DNA of 64,000 bases from Prevotella sp. (GCA_016290175.1 JAEETD010000007.1:1-64000), one strand, 5' to 3'; positions 35,210 to 44,738 are shown, counted from the first letter of the stretch. Notes: generated by a model not told the origin, from the sequence alone. Program-made: numbers and translations.

Positions 35210-35827
35210 ATGGACAAGTTCCTGATTGTTGGTCTGGGGAATGTTGGCGACGAGTACGCCATGACCCGCCACAATACTGGTTTCATGGTATTGGACGCTT
35301 TTGCGAAGGCGTCCAATATTTCATTTGAGGACAAACGCTATGGTTTTGTGGCTGAGACTTCTCTGAAAGGGCGGAAGGTGTTTCTGCTCAAGCCGTCGAC
35401 GTTTATGAACCTCAGTGGTAATGCTGTTCGCTATTGGTTGAACCACGAGAATATCGACCAGAACCGTCTGCTCGTCATCAGCGACGAGGTGGCCTTGCCG
35501 CTGGGTGAATTCCGTCTGAAGGCCGGGGGCTCCAATGGCGGACATAATGGTCTGGGACATATCCAACAGCTTATCGGACAGAACTACGCCCGTCTGAGGA
35601 TGGGTATTGGCAACGACTTTCCCCGCGGCATGCAGGTAGACTGGGTGCTTGGGCGTTATAGCGAGGAGGAGTTGCAGACACTCCAACCCAGTATTGACGT
35701 TGCTGTCGATATCATCAAGAGCTTTGTGTTGGCGGGAATCGACGTGACGATGAACCAGTTTAACAAACTTGGGAAGCGAAAAGTGAAAAGTGAAGAAGTG
35801 AAAGATGGAGGAAGTAGCGAGAATTGA
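35210..35827 (+). CDS. pth: peptidyl-tRNA hydrolase
   Basis: 205 residues from the ATG at 35210; a GTG two codons earlier is in frame. It recycles peptidyl-tRNA. Family motifs are FLIVGLGNVGDEYAMTRHNT (Asn and the catalytic His), KPSTFMNLSGNAV, ISDEVALPLGEFRLKAGGSN and GHNGLGHI. The last 20 residues (KRKVKSEEVKDGGSSEN) go beyond the normal end and are encoded by AAGTGAA heptamer repeats, which also overlap the start of the next gene. So the repeat has extended the C-terminus. Confidence 0.95.
   Translation: MDKFLIVGLGNVGDEYAMTRHNTGFMVLDAFAKASNISFEDKRYGFVAETSLKGRKVFLLKPSTFMNLSGNAVRYWLNHENIDQNRLLVISDEVALPLGEFRLKAGGSNGGHNGLGHIQQLIGQNYARLRMGIGNDFPRGMQVDWVLGRYSEEELQTLQPSIDVAVDIIKSFVLAGIDVTMNQFNKLGKRKVKSEEVKDGGSSEN
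35774..35794 (+). repeat. AAGTGAA heptamers in the 3' end of pth
   Basis: AAGCGAA, AAGTGAA, AAGTGAA in tandem, then a degenerate GAAGTGAAAG. Translated as the pth tail. Confidence 0.65.
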
Positions 35828-36191
35828 CAAATGGCTTTGGGCAGCGCGTATCTTCAAGACACGTTCCATTGCTGCCGATGCCTGTAAGAATGGTCGTGTT
35901 ACCATTGGAGGCATTGGTGTCAAGCCCTCTCGTGTCGTGAAAACTGGAGAGGTGGTGGCCGTGAAAAAGCCGCCTGTGACTTACTCCTTTAAGATTCTCA
36001 AGACCATTGAACAGCGGGTGGGGGCGAAACTGTTGCCTGAGATCTACGAGAACGTGACAACTCCTGATCAGTACGAACTGTTGGAGATGAACCGTATCAG
36101 TGGCTTTGTGGATCGTGCCAGAGGTACAGGACGTCCTACGAAGAAAGACCGTCGTCAGATGGATGCATTTTTTAATTTGGAAGAGTTATGA
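35805..36191 (+). CDS. S4-domain RNA-binding protein, HslR-like
   Basis: 128 residues. The S4 domain (about 5-65) shows ARIDKWLWAARIFKTRSIAA, NGRVTIGGIGVKPSRVVKTG. The C-terminal ARGTGRPTKKDRRQMDAFF matches the Hsp15 family, which binds stalled 50S subunits carrying nascent chains. It overlaps pth by 23 bp and the antiporter by 4 bp, so it is coupled to pth, and both act on peptidyl-tRNA rescue. Confidence 0.88.
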   Translation: MEEVARIDKWLWAARIFKTRSIAADACKNGRVTIGGIGVKPSRVVKTGEVVAVKKPPVTYSFKILKTIEQRVGAKLLPEIYENVTTPDQYELLEMNRISGFVDRARGTGRPTKKDRRQMDAFFNLEEL

Positions 36192-37174
36192 CATTACTGA
36201 ATATAGGCTTTATTATAATAGGTGTGGTCCTCGTTATCTGGGGTGCTGACCGGTTGACGGAAGGTGCTGCCTCACTGGCCCGTGGGCTGCATGTACCAGA
36301 GATTGTGATTGGTCTGACCATCCTGGCTGCAGGCACTTCTGCGCCTGAGCTCTTCGTCAGTCTTGTATCGGCCTTGAAGGGTACTTCCGATCTGGCTGTG
36401 GGTAATGTGATAGGCTCCAATATCTTCAATGCCATGCTGATTGTGGGTTGTTCTGCTGTCGTTGCTCCGATGGCAATCAGCCATTCCACCGTGAGGAAGG
36501 ATATCCCCTTTGCATTGATCGCTTCAATGCTGATGTTCCTGCTCTGCTTCGACGATATGGACTCGCCTCACCTTTGGGGTAATGAGATCAGTCGTTCCGA
36601 TGGTATGATTCTCCTGGTGGTCTTCGGCGCCTTTATGATTTACACTTTTAATAAGGCTCGTAAAGACGGCATGATGCCTGATGAGGAAGAGATGGACGAC
36701 GAGGAAAAGCAACCAGTAGACAAGAAGATGGTTTGGAAGAATATACTGTGGATGGTGATTGGTCTGGCCTGTCTCATCTATGGCAGTAATCTCTTTGTCG
36801 ATGCCGCCAGTTATGTGGCCTATCGTTTCGGTGTGCGCCAGAGTGTGGTGGGCCTGACGATTGTGGCTGGTGGCACCTCCCTGCCAGAGTTGGCTACCAG
36901 TGTGGTAGCTGCACGCAAGGGAAAGTCGGCTCTCGCCATCGGCAATGCCATCGGTTCGAATGTCTTTAACATCCTGCTCATCCTTGGTATGACGGCTGTC
37001 ATTTGTCCTATGCGTATCATGGGTATCAATATCATCGACCTCTCGATGATGATTATCAGCATGGGGCTGCTCTGGCTCTTCGCATATACCAAATATACGG
37101 TGTCGCGCAGGGAAGGATTCCTGCTGATTGGAGGATTCATGGCTTATATGGCTTGGCTCTTCTATCTCCTTTAA
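36188..37174 (+). CDS. calcium/sodium antiporter, CaCA family
   Basis: 328 residues, about ten membrane helices in two inverted halves. Each half has the alpha-repeat signature: ILAAGTSAPELFVSLVSALK with AVGNVIGSNIFNAMLIVG in the first, and IVAGGTSLPELATSVVAARK with AIGNAIGSNVFNILLILG in the second. A charged cytoplasmic loop (MPDEEEMDDEEKQPVDKK) joins them. It is YrbG-like and exchanges Na+ or H+ for Ca2+ at the inner membrane. The start overlaps the S4 gene stop (ATGA). Confidence 0.92.
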   Translation: MTLLNIGFIIIGVVLVIWGADRLTEGAASLARGLHVPEIVIGLTILAAGTSAPELFVSLVSALKGTSDLAVGNVIGSNIFNAMLIVGCSAVVAPMAISHSTVRKDIPFALIASMLMFLLCFDDMDSPHLWGNEISRSDGMILLVVFGAFMIYTFNKARKDGMMPDEEEMDDEEKQPVDKKMVWKNILWMVIGLACLIYGSNLFVDAASYVAYRFGVRQSVVGLTIVAGGTSLPELATSVVAARKGKSALAIGNAIGSNVFNILLILGMTAVICPMRIMGINIIDLSMMIISMGLLWLFAYTKYTVSRREGFLLIGGFMAYMAWLFYLL

Positions 37175-37182
37175 TATTAACA

Positions 37183-37233
37183 CAGGGGTACTTGCGAACG
37201 TCTATAAAGACCGACCCCCTTTAACAAAACAAG
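37183..37233 (+). promoter_or_regulatory. preQ1-I-like riboswitch
   Basis: The short leader has a stem AGGGG (37184-37188) with CCCCCT (37215-37220), directly followed by TTAACAAAACAAG (37221-37233) and the start codon five bases later. The AACAAAACAAG tail after a G/C stem closely resembles known preQ1-I aptamers. The loop contains an extra small hairpin (GTCTATAAAGAC). The two genes below are for queuosine precursor uptake and synthesis, as expected. Ligand binding would be predicted to mask the start region. Confidence 0.7.
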
Positions 37234-37237
37234 ATTT

Positions 37238-37933
37238 ATGCAACAGAAAAATGATCAACGTATCAGTGTGCTGTTCATGTTCTACGGCATACTGTTCTGC
37301 GTCTGCCTGATAACGGCAAACGTGCTCGAGACCAAACAGATTTCGTTAGGTCCTGCCAACATGACGGCGGGTCTGATAGTGTTCCCCGTGAGTTACATCA
37401 TCAACGATGTGGTGTGCGAGGTGTGGGGCTATGGCCGTACACGCTTGCTCATCTGGCTGGGCTTCGCCATGAACTTCCTCTTTGTGATTTTCGGAGCTGT
37501 TGCAGACTGGATTCCAGGAGCACCTTACTGGCATGGTGAGGAAGGCTTCCATCAGATTTTCGGTCTGGCTCCCCGTATTGCTGGTGCCTCTTTCCTGGCA
37601 TTCGTCTGCGGATCGTTTATGAATGCCTATGTGATGAGTCGTATGAAACTGTCGTCAGCAGGCAGGAACTTCTCCTCCCGTGCTGTGCTCAGTACTATAT
37701 TCGGTGAGTTGACAGACTCCATCATCTTCTTCCCTCTCGCTTTGGGTGGCGTGATTCCTTGGGAGGAGATGCCTTCGCTCGTCATTACACAGGTGACGCT
37801 CAAGACACTCTATGAGATTGTCGTCCTGCCTGTGACCATCCGTGTGGTCAAGTTCACCAAGGCTCATGACAATGAGGATGTGTTTGACAACAACATTACC
37901 TATAACATCTTTAAAGTAAAACAAGACCTATGA
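37238..37933 (+). CDS. queuosine precursor transporter, YhhQ/VUT family
   Basis: 231 residues, about six membrane helices ([40 protein letters not shown] with the characteristic Asn-Asp and Glu; [19 protein letters not shown]). The family imports queuosine precursors such as preQ0 or preQ1. It overlaps queF by four bases and lies under a preQ1-type leader, which supports the substrate. Confidence 0.9.
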   Translation: MQQKNDQRISVLFMFYGILFCVCLITANVLETKQISLGPANMTAGLIVFPVSYIINDVVCEVWGYGRTRLLIWLGFAMNFLFVIFGAVADWIPGAPYWHGEEGFHQIFGLAPRIAGASFLAFVCGSFMNAYVMSRMKLSSAGRNFSSRAVLSTIFGELTDSIIFFPLALGGVIPWEEMPSLVITQVTLKTLYEIVVLPVTIRVVKFTKAHDNEDVFDNNITYNIFKVKQDL

Positions 37934-38403
37934 GTACATCAAGAGAAGGCGAGGGCTTGCAGGCCCTTGGCAAGAGGACGGAATACAAGTCTGATTATGC
38001 ACCTGAGGTGCTGGAGACCTTTGAGAACAAGCATCCCGAGAACGACTATTGGGTGCAGTTCAATTGTCCTGAGTTCACGTCACTCTGTCCTATTACGGGC
38101 CAGCCTGACTTCGCGGAGATCAAGATTGCCTATATCCCTGGTGAGCGGATGGTGGAGAGCAAGAGCCTGAAACTCTATCTCTTCTCGTTCCGTAACCATG
38201 GCGATTTCCATGAGGACTGTGTCAATAAGATCATGAAAGACCTGGTGAAGCTGATGGATCCCAAATATATCGAGGTCCTTGGTCTCTTCACACCTCGTGG
38301 GGGCATCTCCATCTATCCCTACGCCAACTGTGGTCGTCCGGGAACGAAGTATGCCGAGATGGCAGAGCAGAGGCTTCTTTCCCGTCAGTTAGACCTGCGG
38401 TAA
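37930..38403 (+). CDS. queF: NADPH-dependent preQ0 reductase
   Basis: 157 residues, the short unimodular type. It reduces 7-cyano-7-deazaguanine to preQ1. The catalytic Cys is in [20 protein letters not shown]; the QueF motif is [20 protein letters not shown]. The end overlaps the convergent lipoprotein gene by 19 bp. Confidence 0.95.
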   Translation: MSTSREGEGLQALGKRTEYKSDYAPEVLETFENKHPENDYWVQFNCPEFTSLCPITGQPDFAEIKIAYIPGERMVESKSLKLYLFSFRNHGDFHEDCVNKIMKDLVKLMDPKYIEVLGLFTPRGGISIYPYANCGRPGTKYAEMAEQRLLSRQLDLR

Positions 38404-39149
38404 TAGCCTTGCTCATGGTCAGCGAAACGCAGTTGTAGCGTGTCGTGACGCAAGAACATGATATCAGCAGTATCCGTACTGATCACCTGCTGATGTCCCA
38501 ATGTGTCTCTGCGGGTCTCGCTGAAAAGTAGATGGCCGTTGTAGACATGCCACTGACGATATCGCTTGATGACAGGATATTCCACGGGACCAGGCTGACG
38601 CTCGGTCTCGTTGCGTTGTATGCCGATTGTACGGACCGTATTGTCGCGACGTATTTCATAACCGTACTCGCGGGGCTGGAACCATTTCTTGCGTAAGGAG
38701 TCGGGGAAATCGGGTGGCAGTTGTACGGCGCTGTCAGCGGCAGCACCGGCTCTGCGACGCAGATGGGGCATGACCTGATAGCACCATTCTCCTTTCAGAC
38801 GGTCGATATTGATGACGATGTCTGCCACCGACTTCCTCTCCGGATTCATCGAGATTGCCACCTGGTCACCAATGTCAGGACGTCCGAAGACACGACGATT
38901 GATGCGGGCTTCAAGGATGTCGATGGTGTCAGGATCACTTTCGATGGATGTCAGGATGACGAGGATGGAGTCGTTTGACCCCTCGCAGGCGAGACCATAG
39001 ATGGTGGAGTCACCTTCCAATTGTCGGACTACGGGGTCCTGGCTCAGACTGTCACCTGATGTCTGATTGTCTCCGTTGTTGTTGCCGGAATTGCCACAGG
39101 CTCCAAACAACAAAACGAGGGAAAAGAGTATAAAAAATGTCCGTTTCAT
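38385..39149 (-). CDS. lipoprotein of unknown function
   Basis: 254 residues with a lipoprotein signal ([20 protein letters not shown]; lipobox LFGAC, Cys18), then a Ser/Asn/Gly linker. The mature part contains a beta-rich N-terminal section ([20 protein letters not shown]) and a C-terminal section with many Thr/Asp-Tyr turns ([20 protein letters not shown]). I do not recognise a named family with confidence; it looks like an envelope lipoprotein specific to Bacteroidota. A -7 box lies just upstream. Confidence 0.7.
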   Translation of the reverse strand: MKRTFFILFSLVLLFGACGNSGNNNGDNQTSGDSLSQDPVVRQLEGDSTIYGLACEGSNDSILVILTSIESDPDTIDILEARINRRVFGRPDIGDQVAISMNPERKSVADIVINIDRLKGEWCYQVMPHLRRRAGAAADSAVQLPPDFPDSLRKKWFQPREYGYEIRRDNTVRTIGIQRNETERQPGPVEYPVIKRYRQWHVYNGHLLFSETRRDTLGHQQVISTDTADIMFLRHDTLQLRFADHEQGYYRRSN

Positions 39150-39172
39150 GCCTTTTTATATGATTTACGCGA

Positions 39173-39180
39173 CAAAGATA
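39173..39180 (-). promoter_or_regulatory. -7 element of the lipoprotein gene
   Basis: TATCTTTG on the minus strand, 24 bp before the start codon. Confidence 0.55.
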
Positions 39181-39209
39181 GTCAAAATATCAAAAAAAGT
39201 GGGCTTAAA

Positions 39210-39242
39210 ATGTATAATTTTGAAATATTTTATCTATTTTTG
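39210..39242 (+). promoter_or_regulatory. promoter of the oadA-like gene
   Basis: TTG (39210-39212) and TATTTTTG (39235-39242), 22 bp apart; start codon 30 bp downstream. Confidence 0.6.
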
Positions 39243-39271
39243 TACCCTATAAATATACAACTACCGAAAAT

Positions 39272-41050
39272 ATGAAGAAAAAAATCCAGTTTAGTCTCGT
39301 TTATCGCGACATGTGGCAGAGCTCAGGTAAGTTCCAGCCACGCAAGGATCAGTTGGAGCGTATTGCCCCTGTGATTATTGATATGGGCTGCTTCAGCCGT
39401 GTGGAAACCAATGGTGGTGCCTTCGAACAGGTGAACCTGATGGCGGGAGAGAATCCCAATGCTGCCGTGAGGGCTTTCTGTAAGCCTTTCAATGAGGTGG
39501 GCATCAAGACGCACATGCTCGACCGTGGTCTGAATGCATTGCGCATGTATCCTGTGCCCGACGATGTGCGTGCCCTGATGTATAAGGTGAAGCACGCCCA
39601 AGGTGTGGATATCCCACGTATCTTCTGCGGATTGAACGATACGCGTAACATCATCCCCAGCATCAAGTGGGCCAAGGAGGCAGGCATGACGCCGCAGGCC
39701 ACCCTTTGTATCACCACCTCTCCCGTACATACTGTGGAGTATTACTCCAGTATTGCCGATGAGGTGATTGCTGCCGGTGCCGAGGAGATTTGTCTGAAGG
39801 ATATGGCTGGTATCGGACAGCCTGCCATGCTGGGTGCCCTGACAAAGGCCATCAAGACCAAGCATCCGGATATTATCATCCAGTATCATGGCCACTCAGG
39901 CCCTGGCCTCTCGATGGCTTCTATCCTCGAGGTTTGTAATAATGGCGCTGATATCATCGATACGGCTATCGAGCCTCTGTCTTGGGGTAAGGTGCATCCC
40001 GATATCATCTCTGTACAGTCGATGCTGAAGAATGAGGGCTTCGAGGTGGCAGAACTGGATATGAACGCCTACATGCAGGCACGTACTCTGACCCAGGAGT
40101 TTATCGACGATTGGCTGGGTTACTTCATCAATCCTGCCAATAAGCACATGTCGTCTCTGCTCTTAGGCAGTGGCCTGCCTGGAGGTATGATGGGCTCGAT
40201 GATGGCTGATCTGGGTCCCATCCAGTCGATGATCAACAAGTTGCGCGAGAAGAAGGGTGAGGCAGCACTCACGATGGACGATATGCTCGTGAAGCTGTTC
40301 AACGAGGTAGAGTATGTTTGGCCGAAGGTGGGTTATCCCCCATTGGTAACACCGTTCTCACAGTACACCAAGAACATCGCCCTGATGAATCTGCTTACCA
40401 TGGAGCAGGGCAAGGGACGCTATGTCATGATGGACGATGCCATCTGGGGCATGATCCTCGGCAAGAGCGGCAAGGTGCCTGGTGAGATTGCTCCCGAACT
40501 CATTGAACTGGCCAAGACCCAGAAACGTGAGTTTACCGATGCTGATCCGCATACACTCATCCCCAATGCCCTTGAGGGCTTCAAGAAGGAGATGGATGAG
40601 AATGGTTGGGATTATGGACAGGACGATGAGGAACTCTTCGAACTGGCCATGCATCCGGAGCAGTATCGTCCTTTCAGGAGTGGTCAGGCCAAGAAGCAGC
40701 TGCTGGCTGATATCCAGAAGGCAAAGGATGCCCGTCTGGGTGGTGGCAAGAAGATCCCACAGGAGGAAATCGATGCCCTTAAGCATGCCAAGGCTGATGC
40801 CGTGAGAGTGCCTGTGGCAGGACAACTGCTCTGGGGCTTCGGAGGCGAAGGTGTGATGGCACCTTGTGTCGAGCCGTTCATCGGACAGAAGTATAAGGAG
40901 GGCGATACCTTCTGCTATCTGCAGACGAAATGGGGCGAGATCATTGCCATCCCTGCTGCCTTAGGTGGCAAGTTGGTGGATGTCAGCGTGAAGCCAGGAC
41001 AGAATGTCCGTCAGAACGATATCATTGCTTGGATTGAACGCGAGGCCTGA
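39272..41050 (+). CDS. oxaloacetate decarboxylase/pyruvate carboxylase-type carboxyltransferase
   Basis: 592 residues. The carboxyltransferase barrel (about 5-270) is seen in SLVYRDMWQSSGKFQPRKDQ, RMYPVPDDVRALM, EEICLKDMAGIGQP (metal and carbamate-Lys region) and YHGHSGPGLSMASILE. A conserved helical domain follows (PGGMMGSMMADLGPIQSMIN). The last 70 residues are a biotinyl/lipoyl-like hammerhead (GQKYKEGDTFCYLQ to NVRQNDIIAWIE), but the A-M-K-M biotin site reads QTKWGE, so a Lys is present in a non-standard setting. Family roles are oxaloacetate decarboxylation or pyruvate carboxylation; no partner subunit genes are nearby. Followed by an HD hydrolase with a 1-bp overlap. Confidence 0.82.
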   Translation: MKKKIQFSLVYRDMWQSSGKFQPRKDQLERIAPVIIDMGCFSRVETNGGAFEQVNLMAGENPNAAVRAFCKPFNEVGIKTHMLDRGLNALRMYPVPDDVRALMYKVKHAQGVDIPRIFCGLNDTRNIIPSIKWAKEAGMTPQATLCITTSPVHTVEYYSSIADEVIAAGAEEICLKDMAGIGQPAMLGALTKAIKTKHPDIIIQYHGHSGPGLSMASILEVCNNGADIIDTAIEPLSWGKVHPDIISVQSMLKNEGFEVAELDMNAYMQARTLTQEFIDDWLGYFINPANKHMSSLLLGSGLPGGMMGSMMADLGPIQSMINKLREKKGEAALTMDDMLVKLFNEVEYVWPKVGYPPLVTPFSQYTKNIALMNLLTMEQGKGRYVMMDDAIWGMILGKSGKVPGEIAPELIELAKTQKREFTDADPHTLIPNALEGFKKEMDENGWDYGQDDEELFELAMHPEQYRPFRSGQAKKQLLADIQKAKDARLGGGKKIPQEEIDALKHAKADAVRVPVAGQLLWGFGGEGVMAPCVEPFIGQKYKEGDTFCYLQTKWGEIIAIPAALGGKLVDVSVKPGQNVRQNDIIAWIEREA

Positions 41051-41589
41051 TGGACTACCAGTCGATGATTGATAAGTATTATCCGTCGGAGAATGAACTC
41101 CGACGGATATTGCTAATCCACAGCCGTCAGGTGGCTGATCGCTGTCTGAAGATAGCGAAGAACCATCCGGAACTGAAGTTGGATGTGGAATTCCTGGAGG
41201 AGGCTGCGATGCTTCATGACATCGGTATCTTCCGATGCAACGCACCCAGCATCCAGTGTTTTGGCAGTGAGCCCTATATCTGTCATGGTGTCATTGGCGG
41301 GCAGATTCTCCGCGAAGAAGGCTGGATTCGTCATGCTTTCGTCTGTGAAAGACATACTGGTACGGGCCTGAGCCGTGAGCAGATAGAGAGCCAGCATCTG
41401 CCCTTGCCGCCTGATGGCATCTATGAGCCAATAGTCCTTGAGGAACAGGTTGTGTGCTATGCAGACAAATTCTATTCCAAAACCAATCTGGAACGGGAGC
41501 GCTCTGTCATCGAGGCTGCACAGAGCCTGGAGAAGTTTGGCGAAAAGGGTGTGAAACGCTTTCTTGAATGGACAAAGATGTTTGAGTGA
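41050..41589 (+). CDS. HD-domain phosphohydrolase
   Basis: 179 residues. The HD motif is seen as HSRQVADRCLKIA (first His) and EEAAMLHDIGIFRC (His-Asp), with a later Asp in YADKFYSKTNLE. Such proteins hydrolyse phosphoester bonds in nucleotides or related metabolites, with two metals at the site; the substrate is unknown. The start overlaps the stop of the carboxyltransferase (TGATG). Confidence 0.8.
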   Translation: MDYQSMIDKYYPSENELRRILLIHSRQVADRCLKIAKNHPELKLDVEFLEEAAMLHDIGIFRCNAPSIQCFGSEPYICHGVIGGQILREEGWIRHAFVCERHTGTGLSREQIESQHLPLPPDGIYEPIVLEEQVVCYADKFYSKTNLERERSVIEAAQSLEKFGEKGVKRFLEWTKMFE

Positions 41590-41618
41590 ATAGTAAAAAA
41601 AACACAATTTCGCTAAAC

Positions 41619-41664
41619 TAATCACTATTCACTATTCACTATTCACTTTTTTGTTGTACCTTTG
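41619..41664 (+). promoter_or_regulatory. TATTCAC heptamers joined to the lptD promoter
   Basis: TATTCAC x3 (41626-41646), preceded by a partial unit, run into TTTTTTG and TACCTTTG (41657-41664). The repeats occupy the -33 region, and the GTG start of lptD lies only five bases after the -7 box. Confidence 0.7.
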
Positions 41665-41669
41665 CAGGC

Positions 41670-44600
41670 GTGAAACAGAAAACGGTCGTCATATCGATCC
41701 TTTGCGCTTTCATGCTGATGATGGCTTGTACACCGTCTTCGCTTCGTATGGGTAAGGCTCCAGAGGAAGAGAGGACGGCTGATGTTGTATCCGTACCCAG
41801 GTTGCCGGAGCCTGTCCTGCCTGTGGGGTCAGTTTCGCTTCCCGAGCTGATGGATACCATTGCCAGTCGTCAGAATGTGGATAGTCTGATGACGGAAGTC
41901 CTGGATTCTCTGGATTCCCTCAAGGCCCGTCCGCAGATGGTGGCTGATATCGTCAAGGCTTTCGCAGACAGCATCTCAGACATCGATGCTGCACCTCTCG
42001 ACACCATGATTCCTGCTAATCAGGCATCAGCCATCAAGACCAAGCGTGACACCACGCAGATGGACTCCCTCGAACTGGCCATCTATAAATATAATAAGGT
42101 GATAGACGACTCGCTGGCACGCGACAGCATTAACAAAAGCCGCAAAAACGGTATCGATGCCCCTGTGGAGTATGCAGCCAACGACTCCCTCGTCTATGAG
42201 GCTAGTTCCTCACGGGCTTTCCTCTTTGGCAGTTCGACGGTGAAATACCAGAACATGGACCTGTCCAGCGAGAACATCAGCATGAGTCTCGACAGCAATC
42301 TGGTCTATGCCACGGGAAAGATGGACACGACGACCCACAAGATGACGGGTACACCTGTGTTCAAGATGGGCAGCGACCAGTATGAGCAGACGGAGATGAT
42401 GTTCAACTTCAAGACCAAGAAAGGTTTCATCACCGATGTCTACACCCAGCAGGAGGACGGTTTCCTGACGAGTGAGCACTCCAAGCGCGGTGCTGATGGG
42501 GAGATGTTCCTGGAACATGGCCGTTACACCACTTGCGATGACCCCCATCCCGATTTCTATATCGCCATGTCGCGTGCGAAGGTAAGGCCAGGCAAGGATG
42601 TGGTCTTTGGTCCCGCCTATCTGGTCGTGGCCGATGTACCTTTGCCCTTGGCCGTCCCCTACGGATTCTTCCCCTTCACCAAGAGCTATAGCAGCGGTAT
42701 GATCATGCCCACCTACGGCGATGAGACCAGCCGGGGCTTCTATCTGCGTGATGGTGGCTATTATTTCGCCATCTCCGACAAGATGGACCTCAAGCTGTTG
42801 GGCGAGATCTATACCAAAGGCTCATGGGGTGTGTCGGCTGCGTCCAACTATATCAAGCGCTACCGTTACCGTGGCTCTTTCCTGTTCAGCTATCAGAACA
42901 CAAAGGATGGTGAGAAGAATATGCCCGATTATCAGGAGACCACCAGTTTCAAACTGCAATGGAACCATAACCAGGATGCCAAGGCCAACCCCTTCCGTAC
43001 CTTCAAGGCCAGTGTGAACTATTCCTCTACGAGCTATGAGCGTAGCAACCTCTCGTCGATGTACAACCCTCAGGCGTTGACGCAGTCACAGCGAATGTCG
43101 TCCATATCCATGGAAAATAAGTTCTCGAGCATAGGCATGTCTCTCAGCACCAGCATCAGTGCCAGTCAGAATATGCGTGACTCCACGGTGGATCTGAGCC
43201 TGCCGGAGATGAACATCAATATTTCCAACTTCTATCCCTTCAAGCGTAAGAAGGTGGTGGGCGACGAGCGGTGGTATGAGAAGATCTCCATGCGTTATAC
43301 GGGTAATCTGACGAATAAGGCCTCCAAGATAAAGGAAGACCAGCTGATGCATACCAGTCTGGCAAAAGACTGGCAGAACGGTATGTCGCACACTATTCCC
43401 ATCTCTGCCAGCTTCACAGCCTTTAATTACCTCACTCTTACGCCCTCCTTCAATTTCAATGGTTATACCGTCTTCAACAAGCGTGAGAGATCATGGGATC
43501 AGGAGAATCAGAAAGAGGTGATCGATACCATAACGGGTTTCTACAATTATTACCAATACAGCATGAGTATTCAGGCCAATACCAAGCTCTACGGATTCTA
43601 TGTCCCCAGCCGTAAGATCTTCGGCGACAAGATCCAGGCCATCCGTCACGTGCTCTCTCCTTCGGTATCGTTCAACTACACCCCTGACTTCAGCGCCAGT
43701 CACTATGGCTTCTACAAGACCTATAAGAAGATCGATAAGGAAGGCAATGAGTCGGAAGTGCAGTATTCGCCCTATACCGGAGGTATGTTCTCAGCACCGT
43801 CCAATCGCATGTCGGGTAGCGTGTCATTCACCTTGGGCAACAATGTGGAGATGAAGGTCAAGAGCGAAGACGACTCGACAGGCTTCAAGAAGATCTCACT
43901 CATCGACGATCTTACCCTTCGCATGTCCTACGACTTTGCTGCCAAGCAGAATCCGTTGAGCGACCTGGATATGAACATCCGTATCAAACTCTCGAAGAGC
44001 TATACCTTCAGCACCAATGCCCGGTTTGCCTCGTATGTCTATGAGGCCGACAGCGTGGGTGCCACGCCGAGGGTGAGTACCAATACAACCTATTGGGAAC
44101 AGTGGAAATGGGGTCGTTTCCAGGGCATGTCGCAAGGTATTAACTACACCCTCGACAACAACAAGGTCATGAACTTCATCAAATGGCTGAAGGGCGAGAA
44201 GGTCGAGAAAAAGGACGACAAGAAGAAAAAGAAGCCTGAAGACGAGGATGAATGGGATCCCGATCTGGATACCAACCTCGACAAGAAAATGAGCAATAAG
44301 GAACTGCCTGAAGATAAAGGCAAGTCGAAGGCAGAGACCGACGAGAATGGCTATATGACCTTTAAGATGCCCTGGTCGTTCACCTTCAGCTATAACATCA
44401 ATATGCATGAGAGCACCGATGTGAAGAAGTTCAACTATAAGAGGATGCGCTATCCCTATGAGTTCACACAGTCGCTCAACTTCAATGGTAATATCGCTCT
44501 GAGCGACGGTTGGAAAATCAACATCAATTCGGGCTATGACTTCGAGCAGAAGAGGCTCTCCATGACCACAGCCTCCTTGAGCCGTGACCTGCACTGTTTC

Positions 44601-44738
44601 AATATGTCATGTCGCGTGACGCTCACACCTTATACCAGCTATGACTTCTCCTTCCGTTGTAATGCCTCTACGCTTACCGATGCCTTGAAGTACGATAAGC
44701 GCAGCAGTGGCTATTCCAACGCCATCCAGTGGTATTAA
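41670..44738 (+). CDS. lptD: putative LPS assembly outer-membrane protein LptD
   Basis: 1022 residues with a lipoprotein-like or signal sequence (KTVVISILCAFMLMMACTPS). An OstA/LptA-like periplasmic beta-jellyroll (about 165-330; YEASSSRAFLFGSSTVKYQN) is followed by a large C-terminal beta-barrel, with many alternating aromatic strands to the final GYSNAIQWY. LptD inserts lipopolysaccharide into the outer leaflet. A very charged low-complexity loop (near 845-895; KVEKKDDKKKKKPEDEDEWD) sits between barrel strands. The GTG start is used because no better upstream codon exists; a later ATG would trim the signal peptide. With this start the mRNA would be leaderless. Confidence 0.82.
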   Translation: MKQKTVVISILCAFMLMMACTPSSLRMGKAPEEERTADVVSVPRLPEPVLPVGSVSLPELMDTIASRQNVDSLMTEVLDSLDSLKARPQMVADIVKAFADSISDIDAAPLDTMIPANQASAIKTKRDTTQMDSLELAIYKYNKVIDDSLARDSINKSRKNGIDAPVEYAANDSLVYEASSSRAFLFGSSTVKYQNMDLSSENISMSLDSNLVYATGKMDTTTHKMTGTPVFKMGSDQYEQTEMMFNFKTKKGFITDVYTQQEDGFLTSEHSKRGADGEMFLEHGRYTTCDDPHPDFYIAMSRAKVRPGKDVVFGPAYLVVADVPLPLAVPYGFFPFTKSYSSGMIMPTYGDETSRGFYLRDGGYYFAISDKMDLKLLGEIYTKGSWGVSAASNYIKRYRYRGSFLFSYQNTKDGEKNMPDYQETTSFKLQWNHNQDAKANPFRTFKASVNYSSTSYERSNLSSMYNPQALTQSQRMSSISMENKFSSIGMSLSTSISASQNMRDSTVDLSLPEMNINISNFYPFKRKKVVGDERWYEKISMRYTGNLTNKASKIKEDQLMHTSLAKDWQNGMSHTIPISASFTAFNYLTLTPSFNFNGYTVFNKRERSWDQENQKEVIDTITGFYNYYQYSMSIQANTKLYGFYVPSRKIFGDKIQAIRHVLSPSVSFNYTPDFSASHYGFYKTYKKIDKEGNESEVQYSPYTGGMFSAPSNRMSGSVSFTLGNNVEMKVKSEDDSTGFKKISLIDDLTLRMSYDFAAKQNPLSDLDMNIRIKLSKSYTFSTNARFASYVYEADSVGATPRVSTNTTYWEQWKWGRFQGMSQGINYTLDNNKVMNFIKWLKGEKVEKKDDKKKKKPEDEDEWDPDLDTNLDKKMSNKELPEDKGKSKAETDENGYMTFKMPWSFTFSYNINMHESTDVKKFNYKRMRYPYEFTQSLNFNGNIALSDGWKININSGYDFEQKRLSMTTASLSRDLHCFNMSCRVTLTPYTSYDFSFRCNASTLTDALKYDKRSSGYSNAIQWY

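Noticed and set aside
35289..35317. ATTGGACGC/GCGTCCAAT hairpin inside pth
   Set aside because: It encodes VLDAFAKASNI, which fits the normal Pth sequence with no insertion, so it is not counted as a mobile palindrome.
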